Shown: piece after piece, positions 25,114 through 35,250 of the stretch
Position numbering within the stretch: the first letter of the stretch is position 1
Layout: every line of letters starts with the position of its first letter
From: an uncultured Schlesneria sp.
GTDB taxonomy: Bacteria > Planctomycetota > Planctomycetia > Planctomycetales > Planctomycetaceae
DNA: 64,000 nt
Direction: 5' to 3'
NCBI GenBank assembly: GCA_903899985.1
Contig: CAIULL010000106.1
Location: 1-64,000 of the forward strand
The notes under the pieces: generated by a model
The model's database searches: none
The model's input: only the letters and a program-made list of their open reading frames with translations
Told to the model about the DNA's origin: nothing
Made by a program: the position numbers and the translations under genes

Positions 25114-27051
25114 GTGACGCAGCCTCAGGAATTCACGTTTCAGACCGAGATCAAGCAGCTCCTTCATATTCTTTCTCATTCGCTGTATCAGAACCGCGAG
25201 ATTGCCTTAAGAGAGTTGATTTCGAATGCGTCCGATTCATTGAATAAGCTTCGGCACATTCAATTGAGTGACGAGCAATACCGGGACGACGCTCCTTTAG
25301 AGATCACTTTGGAACCGGACAAAGAAGCCAAGCTGCTGGTGATTCGAGACAACGGCATCGGGCTGACCCATGACGAACTGGTTCAGAACCTTGGTACCAT
25401 CGCGCACAGCGGTTCGAAAGAGTTTCTCCGTTCCCTGGCGGCGAAGGCAGAGGGGGCTGGAGCGGCTCCATCGGCCGATTTATCGCTGATTGGCCAGTTT
25501 GGAGTCGGTTTTTATGCCGCTTTCATGCTTGCCGATAAGGTGGAAGTTGTCACGCGAAGCTATCGCGAGCAGACCGGTTGGCGCTGGGAATCTGACGGTT
25601 CGGGCCGATTTACGATCACGGCCGTCGAAGGTGACGTTCCGCGAGGTGCCCAGATTCGTCTGCATCTGAAAGACGATATGGATGAATTCACCGATCCCCA
25701 TCGGCTGAAATTCATTGTTCGCAAGTATTCGACGTTTGTGCCGCATCCGATCAAGCTTGCGACCGATATCCTGAACGAGCAAAAGCCGATCTGGGTCGAA
25801 CCCAAGAATCAGGTCACGGACGAGCAGCACGCCGGTTTTTATCAATGGTTGACTCACCACTCCGAAGAAAAACCGCTTTGGCATCTGCATCTTTCCAGTG
25901 ATTCACCGATTCAGTTTCATTCGATTCTGTACTGTCCTCCATCCAATTTCGAATTAATGGGATTCGGTCAGATCGAGCACGGAATCAACCTTTGTGCCAA
26001 GCGAATTCTGGTTCAGGACGACTGCCGTGACCTGCTGCCGGAATACCTGCGATTCCTCTACGGAGTCGTCGATTCTGCCGATTTGCCATTGAACGTCTCG
26101 CGAGAAACTCTGCAAGACCACAAGCTGCTGCCAAAACTGAAAAAGGTCCTGATTAAGAAGGTTCTGGACTATCTGGCAAGTTTGGCCGAAGAGCAGCCCG
26201 AGACCTTCAAGACGTTCTATCAGCAATTTGGTCCGATTCTTCGAACGGGGATCGGTCAGGATTTTGAGAACCGCGAGCGGATCGCCAAATTGATGCGATT
26301 CCATTCGACGCATACTGCGACCGAAGCGTCACTACTTGTTGGCGGGAAGGCCGATAAATCGGTGATTCCGAGTGTTTCTCTCGACAGCTACCTGCAACGG
26401 GCCGTCGAGGGGCAGACTCAGATTTTTTATCTCAGCGGACCCGATCTCGATGCCTTGTCACGACATCCACTGCTGGAAGCGTTCCGCAAACGAAACCTGG
26501 AAGTCCTGTTCCTGGACGACCCGATTGACGAATTCGCGTTGACGCAGCTACGTCGCTACGAAAATAAAGACCTGATTTCAATCGATTCGGCAGACGTCGT
26601 TTTCCCGGAGTCAACGAAGCCGGCTGAGACCGACGAATTAAAAATCAAGCCGAAAAACCTGACACGGATTCTGGAGCTCTTCCGGGGTGCCTTGGACGGG
26701 AAGGTAGAAGACGTTCGTGAGTCATCCCGATTGACGGACAGCAACTGCTGCCTGATTAATCCTCAGGGAACCATGAGCAATCAACTTCAAAAGGTGCTCA
26801 GCCACACGATGAAGGAATACGAAATGCCGAAGCGCATCTTCGAAATCAATCCTCATGCGGGACTGATTACTCGTCTTTGCGATCTCAGTAGCAATTCCGA
26901 CAACGACGACTTTATTCGCGATTGTGGACGTCAGTTATACGCCAACTCGCTGATTCTGGACGGATTGATTCCGGACGTGGAAGAGACGACCACTCGGTCT
27001 CTTCGATTTATGGAAGAACTAGCCAGAAGTAAATCGTCGATCGTGATCTAA
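25114..27051 (+). CDS. htpG: Chaperone protein HtpG, Hsp90 family (645 aa)
   Basis: An ATP-dependent chaperone acting in late folding and stress. The GHKL ATPase domain shows LRELISNASDSLNKLR (about 28-43), DNGIGLT (about 80) and GQFGVGFYAAF (about 130). The middle domain has LPLNVSRETLQ, and the C-terminal domain is complete. The start is taken as GTG at 25114, because ggag lies 8 bases upstream and the protein then begins TQPQEFTFQTEIKQLL, as family members do; an upstream in-frame TTG (25096) has no ribosome site. A terminator follows the stop. It is divergent from dapL across about 300 bp, in which I see no clear operator. Confidence 0.95.
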   Translation: MTQPQEFTFQTEIKQLLHILSHSLYQNREIALRELISNASDSLNKLRHIQLSDEQYRDDAPLEITLEPDKEAKLLVIRDNGIGLTHDELVQNLGTIAHSGSKEFLRSLAAKAEGAGAAPSADLSLIGQFGVGFYAAFMLADKVEVVTRSYREQTGWRWESDGSGRFTITAVEGDVPRGAQIRLHLKDDMDEFTDPHRLKFIVRKYSTFVPHPIKLATDILNEQKPIWVEPKNQVTDEQHAGFYQWLTHHSEEKPLWHLHLSSDSPIQFHSILYCPPSNFELMGFGQIEHGINLCAKRILVQDDCRDLLPEYLRFLYGVVDSADLPLNVSRETLQDHKLLPKLKKVLIKKVLDYLASLAEEQPETFKTFYQQFGPILRTGIGQDFENRERIAKLMRFHSTHTATEASLLVGGKADKSVIPSVSLDSYLQRAVEGQTQIFYLSGPDLDALSRHPLLEAFRKRNLEVLFLDDPIDEFALTQLRRYENKDLISIDSADVVFPESTKPAETDELKIKPKNLTRILELFRGALDGKVEDVRESSRLTDSNCCLINPQGTMSNQLQKVLSHTMKEYEMPKRIFEINPHAGLITRLCDLSSNSDNDDFIRDCGRQLYANSLILDGLIPDVEETTTRSLRFMEELARSKSSIVI

Positions 27052-27084
27052 AGTATTGACAGTCAAGTGTTTCTGGTGCAAACA

Positions 27085-27122
27085 GGGGGGCCTCGTTAAG
27101 AGGAAGCCCCCATTTTTGTTTT
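27085..27122 (+). terminator. Rho-independent terminator after htpG
   Basis: The hairpin gggggcctc-gttaa-gagg-aa-gccccc is followed by atttttgtttt. It lies 33 bases after the htpG stop codon. The remaining ~240 bases to the next gene show nothing else. Confidence 0.82.
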
Positions 27123-27365
27123 GCGGACCCCAAAAAACACGGCTCGCGGAATTAAAATGAGTTGTTTGGGTTGTTCTGAAAAACCCTGCGGGCTGTGACG
27201 ATCGTTTTATGTCTCCGATGGAAAACGCCGTCTGATCCCGTCAACACTTACGATCGTTGCAACCGATACTTGAAGAGGAAGCGTTTTATTCAGTCGCATA
27301 GCGAGGGTTTGCTTGCACTGACGTCAGCGTCATGCTGTCCTCCACGCGGTTCACAAGGTTGTGAC

Positions 27366-28922
27366 ATGAACAAGTGGTATCGCCCCTTCGGATTGGTGTT
27401 GCTGGCCGCCATGGCTGGTAATTTGTCTGGTTGCGCTCAAACGAGCGGTTGGCTCGCGAAGAAGCCGTCCAAAAAGGCCTCCGAAGAAAAGCTGGCTGAT
27501 TCGAAGGATTCGAAGAAGAAAACTCGCGATAAGGACAGCAAGGGGAAGAATTCGAAAGAACTCGCCGACTTGAAGTCTGATGAATCGAAGAGTGCTTTGG
27601 GTGGTCCAAAAGACAGCAAGCTCAAGGGTAAGTCCGCCAGGACTGATGACACCAAGGTCGTGTCTGCGTCCAAGACGGAACCTGCGAAAAAGACGAAACC
27701 GCGAGTTGATCCGCTTGCCGTCGAAGAGGGTGCCGAAACCGTTGCCAGCACTTCAGCGACAAAGTCCAAATCAAAGCCGGCAGCGCGACGGTCCGACGAC
27801 GATCTGGATACATTCCTGTCATCGATCGAGAATCCACCAGGCAAATCTGGAAAGGGCAAGGGCGCGGTCAAGGAAGAGGCGTCCGACGAATTTGATCAAC
27901 CAAGTGCCAATGACGCTCGCAAAAACGTTGTTCAAGTGAAAAAAGAAGTCGAGAGTCGTTCTGACGGGTTTGACGGAGATATCGCTGACTGGGCCGAAGA
28001 AAAATCCAGCCCTGCCGAAAGTCCCGTCAAATCGGCTCAGGCATCGAAAGTGACTTCGTCATTCGATGATGAACCGATCAGTACGACCGGCGAAAACGCC
28101 GAATCACAATCCGACGATGAAGCATTCGTTTCGACGGAAGAAAAACAGAAATCAACCGTTGATTCTTCTCGGACGCACTCGATCAAGCATGGCACTGGAC
28201 GTGGGATGCTTGATGTGTGTCATCATGCTGAAGGAGAGCTGGCTGACGTCTTGAAGGATCTTGACCCGTCGGATGCAGAATCGCTGAAGCGAGGTCTGCA
28301 TCAGATCGGCCAGATGGGCGATAAAGGAACAGCTGCGGCACCCTTGCTGCAAAAGTTGCTGAAGCACGAAGATCAGTTCGTCCGGGCGCATGCGGCATTG
28401 ACGATGGCTCGACTGAAATTGACAAATGTCGAATCAATCAAGGTTGTGACCGAATCGTTGAAATCTCGTGATGCAAGTTTGCGATCGTTTGCATCGGCCG
28501 TCCTCGGTGAAATGGGGCCACAGTCGAACAAAGTCCTCACGTCTCTGGCTGAAAGCTTGAATGACAAGGATGGTCAGGTACGACTTCGAGCGGCGGAAGT
28601 GTTGATCCGTCACGATGGATTTGCCTATCCCGCCTTGCAGTCGTTGCTGGCAAGTCTGGCCGACAAGGACGAAAACGTTCGCTGGCTGACGACTTACTCG
28701 CTGGCGGAGCTGGCTCCCGAATCGCCGGAAGCGGTGCAGGCCTTGCTCAAAGCCTCGCACGATCCTGTCCTGAAAGTTCAAATCGGAGCGGTTTATGCCC
28801 TGGGTGAGATCGGGCCGTACGCGAAACGAGCCACCAGCGAACTGCGGAAAGTGTTTAAGAGTTCCGACGACGAAGAGCTGAAGGCGGCAATCGTTTACTC
28901 GCTCGAACAAATCGAAAAGTGA
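27366..28922 (+). CDS. Lipoprotein with HEAT repeats (518 aa)
   Basis: It starts with a lipoprotein signal, a hydrophobic segment (LVLLAAMAGN) followed by the lipobox LSGC, so the Cys at about residue 23 is probably lipidated. Residues ~30-300 are a low-complexity Lys/Ser/Asp-rich linker with many KSK, KDSK and SDDE runs. The C-terminal ~210 residues are a tandem array of HEAT/PBS-like repeats: units such as VRAHAALTMARL, LRSFASAVLGEMG, VRLRAAEVLIRH, VRWLTTYSLAELAPES and VQIGAVYALGEIG. HEAT solenoids are binding scaffolds. The ATG at 27366 is preferred to an upstream TTG because of the lipobox. The partner and role are not known. Confidence 0.85.
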   Translation: MNKWYRPFGLVLLAAMAGNLSGCAQTSGWLAKKPSKKASEEKLADSKDSKKKTRDKDSKGKNSKELADLKSDESKSALGGPKDSKLKGKSARTDDTKVVSASKTEPAKKTKPRVDPLAVEEGAETVASTSATKSKSKPAARRSDDDLDTFLSSIENPPGKSGKGKGAVKEEASDEFDQPSANDARKNVVQVKKEVESRSDGFDGDIADWAEEKSSPAESPVKSAQASKVTSSFDDEPISTTGENAESQSDDEAFVSTEEKQKSTVDSSRTHSIKHGTGRGMLDVCHHAEGELADVLKDLDPSDAESLKRGLHQIGQMGDKGTAAAPLLQKLLKHEDQFVRAHAALTMARLKLTNVESIKVVTESLKSRDASLRSFASAVLGEMGPQSNKVLTSLAESLNDKDGQVRLRAAEVLIRHDGFAYPALQSLLASLADKDENVRWLTTYSLAELAPESPEAVQALLKASHDPVLKVQIGAVYALGEIGPYAKRATSELRKVFKSSDDEELKAAIVYSLEQIEK

Positions 28923-28986
28923 TGACTTGTGTGCGAACGAACTGCTGTTTTTCGTGATTGACCAGCAACCCTGACTTGGGATCAAG

Positions 28987-29298
28987 ATGATTCATGTTCT
29001 TGCTTTGGTTGAACTGGTACCTGGACATCGCGATGACTTCTTGCGTGAATTCGCTCAGGTGACGATCCCAGTTCGCCAGGAGGCTGGTTGTATCGAATAC
29101 GGAGCCGCCGTGGATGCGACCACGGACCTGACTCAGCAACAGCGTCTGGGAGATGATTTCGTTCTGATCGTGGAGAAATGGGAGAGTTTGGCCCATCTCA
29201 AGGCTCATCTCGTCGCCCCTCACATGACCGACTATCGAATTCTGATCAAACCATTCGTGAAGTCGACCCGATTGCAGGTTCTTGACCCACGGGTCTGA
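28987..29298 (+). CDS. ABM-domain (antibiotic biosynthesis monooxygenase-like) protein (103 aa)
   Basis: A small dimeric ferredoxin-like-fold protein of the ABM/YgiN type. Visible marks are the opening strand HVLALVELVPGHRDDFL, a central QEAGCIEYGAAVD and the ending EKWESLAHLKAHLVAPH, matching the usual pattern E.W.s...l..H...pH. Members include quinol monooxygenases and proteins with no known activity; the substrate cannot be assigned. It lies 64 bases after the HEAT lipoprotein gene on the same strand and may be co-transcribed. Confidence 0.85.
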   Translation: MIHVLALVELVPGHRDDFLREFAQVTIPVRQEAGCIEYGAAVDATTDLTQQQRLGDDFVLIVEKWESLAHLKAHLVAPHMTDYRILIKPFVKSTRLQVLDPRV

Positions 29299-29487
29299 TT
29301 CCGGGAATCGCGACTTTCTCCCCGGGATACCGCAATCCGATCTGCCGTCGTCCTCGCATGAGTTGACACGTGTCGGGCTGCAGTCTCTAATTCTCAACGG
29401 TTGTAGGGCTTAATGGCAGGCCGAAGGGTTGCACAACTTTGGGCTCTATATTCACGAAATTCTCTAAACACGGTGAGGAGTACGTTC

Positions 29488-29838
29488 ATGCGGAAGAGTT
29501 TGACTTGGATTGCGTGTTGCGCAGTGGTTGCTGCCTTCGTCGGGGGCCCTGAAGCACAGGCTCGTCCTGACTATTTGAAGGCATTCAATGCCGCTTATCC
29601 AACTCTGAAGGCCGAAGCTGAAACTGCGAAGTGCGGCATCTGTCATCCAGAAGAGAAGAAGTCTGTTCGCAGTGACTACGGCAAGGCCTTCGGCACGGCA
29701 GTTGGCGAAAAGAACGTGAAGTTCGCCACTGACGAAAAGAAACTCACTGACGCTCTGAAGAAGATTGAATCCGAAAAGAGCGCCACCGCTGGCAAGACCT
29801 ACGGTGAGCTGATCAAGGAAGGAAAGCTTCCTAAATAA
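29488..29838 (+). CDS. Small secreted protein with one CXXCH haem-type motif (116 aa)
   Basis: It has a signal peptide (MRKSLTWIACCAVVAAFVGG, cleavage near AQA-R) and a ~95-residue mature part beginning RPDYLKAFNAAYPTLKAEA. The motif CGICH at about residue 50 is a c-type haem-binding site, followed by a Lys-rich helical part (YGKAFGTAVGEKNVKF ... YGELIKEGKLPK). There is no obvious distal Met in the usual place (a normal cytochrome c ends with a Met ligand), so it may be a non-classical cytochrome c. The ATG at 29488 is preceded by gaggag. Similar short CXXCH proteins are frequent in planctomycetes; the electron partner is unknown. Confidence 0.8.
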   Translation: MRKSLTWIACCAVVAAFVGGPEAQARPDYLKAFNAAYPTLKAEAETAKCGICHPEEKKSVRSDYGKAFGTAVGEKNVKFATDEKKLTDALKKIESEKSATAGKTYGELIKEGKLPK

Positions 29839-29880
29839 ATCTGGTGACGTTGAACCGTCATCAATTTAGAATGGACCAGC

Positions 29881-29909
29881 TGAAGCCCGATTCTTCGAGT
29901 CGGGCTTCA
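29881..29909 (+). terminator. Hairpin after the CXXCH protein gene
   Basis: A perfect 10-bp stem, tgaagcccga / tcgggcttca, with a 9-base loop lies 43 bases after the stop. The following tract (ctcatt) is only weakly T-rich, so termination is likely but not certain. Confidence 0.6.
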
Positions 29910-29959
29910 CTCATTAACGCAGGCGAGATTTTCGTCCGCGATACAAACGACGGCTTATC

Positions 29960-30274
29960 ATGACCACTGATCACTTACACGGAAAAATCGACAGCGAACC
30001 AAAGCCCGCTTCGCTCGAGAAAGACCCTTTGTCAGGACCCAAAGCGAAACGATCCTGGTTCGGCTTCTTCCGTGATATCCTGATTTACTTTACGGTTTAT
30101 CTTGTGGTCTCCGGCGTCACCATCGGTCCATTTTTCTGGCACTGGTACGGTGCCGTCCATGCCGACGGATCAAAGTGGATTGCCCGTTTCTACCAACCTC
30201 TGGCTTTCCTTTGCGAGATTTGTCCACCGTTAGCCCGGCTGATTAACGCCTGGGTCAACTGGTGGATTCTCTGA
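29960..30274 (+). CDS. Small membrane protein (104 aa)
   Basis: Not recognised. A Lys/Pro-rich cytoplasmic start (about 1-34) is followed by a transmembrane helix (about 38-62, ILIYFTVYLVVSGVTIGPF) and a Trp-rich C-terminal segment (WIARFYQPLAFLCEICPPLA ... WVNWWIL) that may be a second helix or lie on the membrane. It precedes the AAA ATPase gene by 262 bases on the same strand. It may be a separate unit; no function can be given. Confidence 0.65.
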   Translation: MTTDHLHGKIDSEPKPASLEKDPLSGPKAKRSWFGFFRDILIYFTVYLVVSGVTIGPFFWHWYGAVHADGSKWIARFYQPLAFLCEICPPLARLINAWVNWWIL

Positions 30275-30536
30275 TCGGCGGCATTGATCTGACGGTCAGT
30301 TTCGCGATCTGTTGCAAATTCTCGACAACTTCTCAAGTATTAGTGTACAAGTCGTGTTTTTTCTGCCGCCGATTTTCCTCCAGGTATTCTCAGATGGCCG
30401 ACATTAATTTGTTTGCCCAATCGGATTGACGGTCTATACTCATGCGACATGCTATGAAATTCGATGTGGCATGGGCCCATCGACAGCAGATGTCAAATGA
30501 ACTCATAATCATCCTTAAGGTAGAAATTTCATACAG

Positions 30537-31946
30537 ATGCAAAGCCGTCCGACGAATCTTGACGACTTGCAAAAGAGTGGGTGGGTTTCAAAATCCGTCA
30601 AAACCGAGCTTCGCGACAATTTCCTTGCGGCCCTTTCCGCTGGCGAGCCACTGTTCCCCGGAATTGTTGGATACGAGGACACCGTCATTCCAGAGATCAA
30701 CATTGCATTGATTGCCGGTCATGACATGTTATTTCTCGGTGAAAAGGGGCAGGGGAAAAGTCGCTTGATGCGGACTCTGTCGCGATTTCTTGACGAAGCA
30801 ATCCCCTATATCGCTCATCCCGAAGCACCCTTGCATGACGATCCCTATCACCCGATTACCCGAGTCTGCAAAGACCTGGTCGCACAAGTCCCTGCGAGCG
30901 AAGTTCCCATTGCCTGGTGGCCACGCGAAGAACGGTATGTCGAGCGGTTGGCGCCTGGTACGAAGTTTGCCGACATTATCGGCGAAATCGATCCATCCAA
31001 ACTGGCTGGCGGTACGAGCATGTCAGCCGAAGCGGCGCTTCATTTCGGACTGATTCCGCGCATGCATCGCGGCATCTTCGCCATGAACGAGCTCCCTGAG
31101 CTGGATGAACTCGTGCAGGTGGGAATGTTTAATATTCTGGAAGAACGGGACGTTCAAATTCGTGGATTCCCCGTCCGCTTCGACATCGACGCTTTAATCC
31201 TCTTCTCTGCAAACCCTTCGACTTATAACCGAAGCGGGAAGGTCATTCCTCAGCTGAAGGATCGAATTGGTTCGGTCATCCATACTCATTATCCCCTCGA
31301 TCGTGATCAGGGAATTGAGATCATGGAACAGGAAACCGGAATCGATCTGAATGGTCCATTCCCTGTGATCGTTCCGCGCTTCATGAAGGAAATCATCGAA
31401 GAGCTCAGCATTGCTGCCCGTAAATCAAAATACATTGATCATCATTCGGGAGTCAGTGCCCGCTTCAGTATTGCGAATTACGGAACGATGATCGCCAGCG
31501 CCCGTCAACGCGCTGCTCGACTGGGTGAGCGTCCCGCGGTACCGAGGATCAGCGACCTGGGTCACTTGTATTCTTCCTCGCTCGGCAAGCTGGAACTCGA
31601 TTTGATGGGCAGCCATCAAATGAGCGAACGCCAGATTCTCGATTCGCTGATTGCAGAGGCGATTCGTACGGTCTTCAAAGAATACGTGGACGAACACGGG
31701 ATGGACGAGATCTCGCAGATCTTCAGCAAAGGGGTCAAAATCGAAGTCGGAGACATGCTGCCGTCTTCACATTATGCCGAGCGTTTGAAGCGAGTGCCGC
31801 CGGCCTGGGAAAAGGCCTTTGAAGTCAATGCGTCCGCTGATAGCGCCGTGCGCGCTTCATGCGTGGAATTTATCCTGGCTGGTTTATATGCGACAGACAA
31901 AATCTCTCGCAGCCAGTCCCGCGGAGAAATTCGTTATGAAGTCTGA
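30537..31946 (+). CDS. AAA+ ATPase, magnesium-chelatase I/MoxR-like (469 aa)
   Basis: A cytoplasmic P-loop ATPase of the ChlI/MoxR helix-2-insert clade. Walker A is [11 protein letters not shown] (67-77), the Walker B-like segment is [11 protein letters not shown] (179-189), sensor 1 is LFSANP, and a conserved RFSIAN near residue 310 belongs to the C-terminal helical part. Members remodel protein complexes or insert metals together with a VWA-domain partner. The next gene is exactly such a VWA protein and overlaps by 11 bases, so the two are coupled. No porphyrin or bacteriochlorophyll genes are near, so a chelatase role is unlikely. Confidence 0.9.
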   Translation: MQSRPTNLDDLQKSGWVSKSVKTELRDNFLAALSAGEPLFPGIVGYEDTVIPEINIALIAGHDMLFLGEKGQGKSRLMRTLSRFLDEAIPYIAHPEAPLHDDPYHPITRVCKDLVAQVPASEVPIAWWPREERYVERLAPGTKFADIIGEIDPSKLAGGTSMSAEAALHFGLIPRMHRGIFAMNELPELDELVQVGMFNILEERDVQIRGFPVRFDIDALILFSANPSTYNRSGKVIPQLKDRIGSVIHTHYPLDRDQGIEIMEQETGIDLNGPFPVIVPRFMKEIIEELSIAARKSKYIDHHSGVSARFSIANYGTMIASARQRAARLGERPAVPRISDLGHLYSSSLGKLELDLMGSHQMSERQILDSLIAEAIRTVFKEYVDEHGMDEISQIFSKGVKIEVGDMLPSSHYAERLKRVPPAWEKAFEVNASADSAVRASCVEFILAGLYATDKISRSQSRGEIRYEV

Positions 31947-33645
31947 CGAAATGAGCACGACCCAACTCGGCGGGGTTATTCACACCTATCAGCATTACGA
32001 CCCGACAAACATTCCCAGCCCCTCCGCAACATCACCCGATCTGGTGTCCCCTGCGTTTGAGCATATGCTCGAATTCGGCAACATGCGCGACTTGACCGAG
32101 GAAGAATTAGCGCGGGCGATCAAGCTCGATATTCGTCAGATCACTGGTCTTGGTCCGAGCCTCGAGTCGTTGCGAAAAATGCTGCTCGAACGAATTCAGA
32201 AAATACTGGCCACTTACGAGACGAAGAAAGTTGTTGAAGAGGCCAAACGCTCATTCACGAAACTTGCGAACAATACGCACCCTCCTGAGGAATTGAAATC
32301 TGCCTTCAAAAAGGGTGTTGAAGAAGAACAGATTCGAGATCTCGAACGCCTGTGGTATCAGGCAGGTGGCGAAAAATCCCGTTTCGCTCGTCAGCTTGTG
32401 CAACTGGTCGATCGACTGGGCGACAAATACCAGATCGACGAACTCGCTTCAAAGTACACTTTCACGGGGCGTAAGCCGCTGTCAATCGACGACGCTCTCG
32501 CCGTCAAAGAAGAGCTCGAGACAATCGAACGACTGTTAAAACAGCTCGACGAGGCTGCAAAGACGGCTCAGATTGCTGTCATCGATTTTTCAGAGTTGAG
32601 CAAGTATGCCGATGAGGAGCAACTCGAAGGTCTGCAGGCGATGCAGCGGCAAGTTGAAGAAATGGTCCGTCAGCTCGCGGAACAGCAAGGGCTGGAAAAG
32701 ACGAAGAAGGGTTATCAGCTCAGCCCGAAAGCCTATCGCATTTTTCAGGGACGATTGCTCGAACAGATCTTCAGCCAGTTGCAGGAATCGCGAACGGGAC
32801 GCCACCAGGGACCGATCCAGGGTGAAGGGGCCGTTGAGATGCCCGTCACGAAGGAATACGAATTTGGAGACGCTGTCTCGCAGATGGATATCCCTCAGTC
32901 ACTCGTCAATGCGATGATTCGAAATCCGTCAGGTCCGTTGCAGATGCGATCTGAAGACATTGTCATTCACCGCACGCGCAATAATCCGAAATGCGCGACG
33001 GCTGTCCTGATGGACATGAGCGGTTCGATGCGACAGGACGGTCAATACATGAACGTCAAACGAATGGCGTTAGCCATGGACGGTTTGATTCGTCGCGAAT
33101 ACCCCGGTGACTTCCTGCAGTTCATCGAGATGGCCACTTTTGCCAAGCCGCGGCACTGCAGTGAAGTTGCCGCCTTGATGCCGAAGACGGTCACGATTTT
33201 CGATCCGGTTGTCCGCCTGCGAGCTGACATGAGTCGGGAAGACATCAGCGAATCGGATATTCCGCCGCACTTCACAAACATTCAGCACGCCTTGCAAATG
33301 GGTCGCCAGTTTCTTTCTGCGCAAGACACTCCTAATCGTCAATTGATCCTGATCACCGATGGCCTTCCAACGGCGCACTTCGAAGGATCGCATCTGTATT
33401 TGCTGTATCCGTCAGACCCGCTCACGGAAGAAGCAACGATGAGGGAAGCATTGCTCTGTGAACGGGAAGGGATCGTGATCAATATCTTCCTGCTTCCGAG
33501 TTGGTCACAAACGCGCGAAGATGTCCGGTTTGCTCGCCGATTAGCGGAAACGACGAAGGGCCGCGTTTTCTTTACGGCAGGTAACGATCTCGATCGTTTC
33601 GTCGTCTGGGACTACGTGAACCGCCGGAAGTCGATCGTCGGTTAG
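31936..33645 (+). CDS. VWA-domain protein, partner of the AAA ATPase (569 aa)
   Basis: The C-terminal ~210 residues are a von Willebrand factor A domain with a full metal-ion-dependent adhesion site: DMSGSM (about 360-365), an internal Thr and TDGLPTAH. The N-terminal two-thirds are helical (coiled coils around 50-130 and 180-270) and rich in Glu, Lys and Gln. It has no membrane segment. ATG 31936 is used because it follows ggagaaattcgtt; it overlaps the ATPase gene by 11 bases. With MoxR/ChlI-type ATPases such VWA proteins bind and position the substrate. The target here is unknown. Confidence 0.88.
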   Translation: MKSDEMSTTQLGGVIHTYQHYDPTNIPSPSATSPDLVSPAFEHMLEFGNMRDLTEEELARAIKLDIRQITGLGPSLESLRKMLLERIQKILATYETKKVVEEAKRSFTKLANNTHPPEELKSAFKKGVEEEQIRDLERLWYQAGGEKSRFARQLVQLVDRLGDKYQIDELASKYTFTGRKPLSIDDALAVKEELETIERLLKQLDEAAKTAQIAVIDFSELSKYADEEQLEGLQAMQRQVEEMVRQLAEQQGLEKTKKGYQLSPKAYRIFQGRLLEQIFSQLQESRTGRHQGPIQGEGAVEMPVTKEYEFGDAVSQMDIPQSLVNAMIRNPSGPLQMRSEDIVIHRTRNNPKCATAVLMDMSGSMRQDGQYMNVKRMALAMDGLIRREYPGDFLQFIEMATFAKPRHCSEVAALMPKTVTIFDPVVRLRADMSREDISESDIPPHFTNIQHALQMGRQFLSAQDTPNRQLILITDGLPTAHFEGSHLYLLYPSDPLTEEATMREALLCEREGIVINIFLLPSWSQTREDVRFARRLAETTKGRVFFTAGNDLDRFVVWDYVNRRKSIVG

Positions 33646-33693
33646 GTTGATGAAGAAGGGAACGCCCGACCCCTGTTCTAAACGCCTGCGGTT

Positions 33694-35250
33694 TCAGTTT
33701 CCAACCGGCGAACTGAACGACGTTGGATTAGTCCCTAATGCGACTAACAACCTCAATTGGGCTCGGTTGTATTCGATGACCGCTGTCAATAACTGCTGCC
33801 TTGCGCTTGCCAGACGTGTCATACTGTTTAATGCTTCCAATGGCAGCGATTCGCCAGACCTTGTCAGTAACAAATCTTCTTGAGCACCTCGTTCGGCTGC
33901 CGACAATTGTGTCCAGGTAACGGCAACAGTACGACGGCGAGTGCGAGCCTGCATCTGGCGTTCTGCCACTTCCCGACGAATCTGAGCCAGAGAAATCGCT
34001 CGCCTGAAAATCGACTGATCTCGTTCAGCCTTTCGGATCCCCTGCCAACCGCGATTCCCCGCCCCAAGATTCTGGACGGTCCAAATGGCCCAGAGATCCA
34101 GATCCGTTCTGCCCTGCGTATTCGTGTAGAAGCCCGTGACTCCCAGGTCCTGGCGATTGCTTCCCCCGCCGAATGCGCCTCCGCTGAATCCAAGCGAAAT
34201 CAAAGGGAGCCAGGGCCGCATCTTTTCGTCTCGCAATCGATATTCGGCGGCGCCAATTTCTGCCGAGCGTGATACGACTTCGGGGCGATGCTGGTGCGCT
34301 TGAGCGACAAGCCCCTCAACATCCGCCGTTTCATCGACAAGATTCAACATTTCAATCGGTCCTGATGGCGTTACGAGTCGAACGCTCGGATCAAGGTGCA
34401 GTAGTCGGCTCAGTTCTGCTGCGGCAGCAGAGGCTTCTTCCTGGGATTGTTCTGCTTCCAGCCGGATTAGCAGGAATTCGGCGCGAGCTCGATGAGCGTC
34501 GGCATCACGTCCCTGCCCGACACGAGCAAAATCCTTCTGGGCCTTCTCGATCTCTCCAATTTCTTTCAACGAGACGAGCAGGGCTTCGCGACGGGCTTCG
34601 GCGGCGACGAGCGTCAGATAACTGTCTGCAACATCCAGCAGGGTCAAATTGTCGATCGCATGAGATTCATAGGCGCGGGCCGTCACCGTTTGCGCGGCAA
34701 CGAGCGGAAGATAATAGGCGTCTCCAGCGTGAGCAAAAATCCGTACGGCAGGAATCCCAATTGTCTGGGTACCGACGGTTTGCGTTCCACCGCCCAGGTA
34801 AAGCGATTGGGAATTCACATTCCGGATTTGACCGAACGATGTCTGTAAGACACCTGAGTGCAGATGGTAGTCGGTTCCTGCCGTCAGCGTCGGCAGCAGC
34901 AATGCTCGGGCTTCCTTGTGCTGCGCGATTGCCTCATTCACAACTTCTCGCGCCAATGCCATTCGTGGATTCTGCGATTCTGCCAATCGAAGTGCCGTTC
35001 CCAAATCGATCACCATCTCACAGGTCGGTGAAGGGATGATATCGACTTGCCGGTCATGATTACTGGCCGATGGAAGCTTTTGTTTAATGTCTCCGTCAGC
35101 ATCTGCGGCAAGTGACAAGTTCAGAAAAATAAAAGCGAACAAGATCCATTGACTGGCAGCGGCAGCCAAAGTCACTGTAACGTCCTTGTACCAAAAGAGG
35201 CTTTGATCTGGAGATCGCGTTCGCGGCAACTTCAACGTACGTCTCCTCAT
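33694..35250 (-). CDS. TolC-family outer-membrane efflux protein, third of three (518 aa)
   Basis: An outer-membrane channel of the TolC/OEP type, expected as a trimer with two repeated helical-hairpin halves. A hydrophobic N-terminal segment (LAAAASQWILFAFIFLNLSL) at about 28-47 is the likely signal sequence. The halves carry VIDLGTALRLAESQNPRMAL and the later LPLEALNSMTRLASARQQL and YNRAQLRLLVALGTNP. It has the paralogue-specific segment SLYLGGGTQTVG...IGIPA instead of the VGAGxNAxGxGTVN form of the other two, so it is the most divergent. Its start overlaps the preceding TolC stop by ATGA (35247-35250). Confidence 0.9.
   Translation of the reverse strand: MRRRTLKLPRTRSPDQSLFWYKDVTVTLAAAASQWILFAFIFLNLSLAADADGDIKQKLPSASNHDRQVDIIPSPTCEMVIDLGTALRLAESQNPRMALAREVVNEAIAQHKEARALLLPTLTAGTDYHLHSGVLQTSFGQIRNVNSQSLYLGGGTQTVGTQTIGIPAVRIFAHAGDAYYLPLVAAQTVTARAYESHAIDNLTLLDVADSYLTLVAAEARREALLVSLKEIGEIEKAQKDFARVGQGRDADAHRARAEFLLIRLEAEQSQEEASAAAAELSRLLHLDPSVRLVTPSGPIEMLNLVDETADVEGLVAQAHQHRPEVVSRSAEIGAAEYRLRDEKMRPWLPLISLGFSGGAFGGGSNRQDLGVTGFYTNTQGRTDLDLWAIWTVQNLGAGNRGWQGIRKAERDQSIFRRAISLAQIRREVAERQMQARTRRRTVAVTWTQLSAAERGAQEDLLLTRSGESLPLEALNSMTRLASARQQLLTAVIEYNRAQLRLLVALGTNPTSFSSPVGN

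Noticed and set aside
30426-30458. Promoter ttgacg...tatgaa before the AAA ATPase gene
   Set aside because: The spacing between the boxes is about 21 bases and the -10 is poor, so it was not listed as a feature.
30537-33645. Magnesium chelatase for chlorophyll synthesis
   Set aside because: No ChlH/BchH-type subunit or tetrapyrrole gene in the neighbourhood; general MoxR/VWA assignment is safer.
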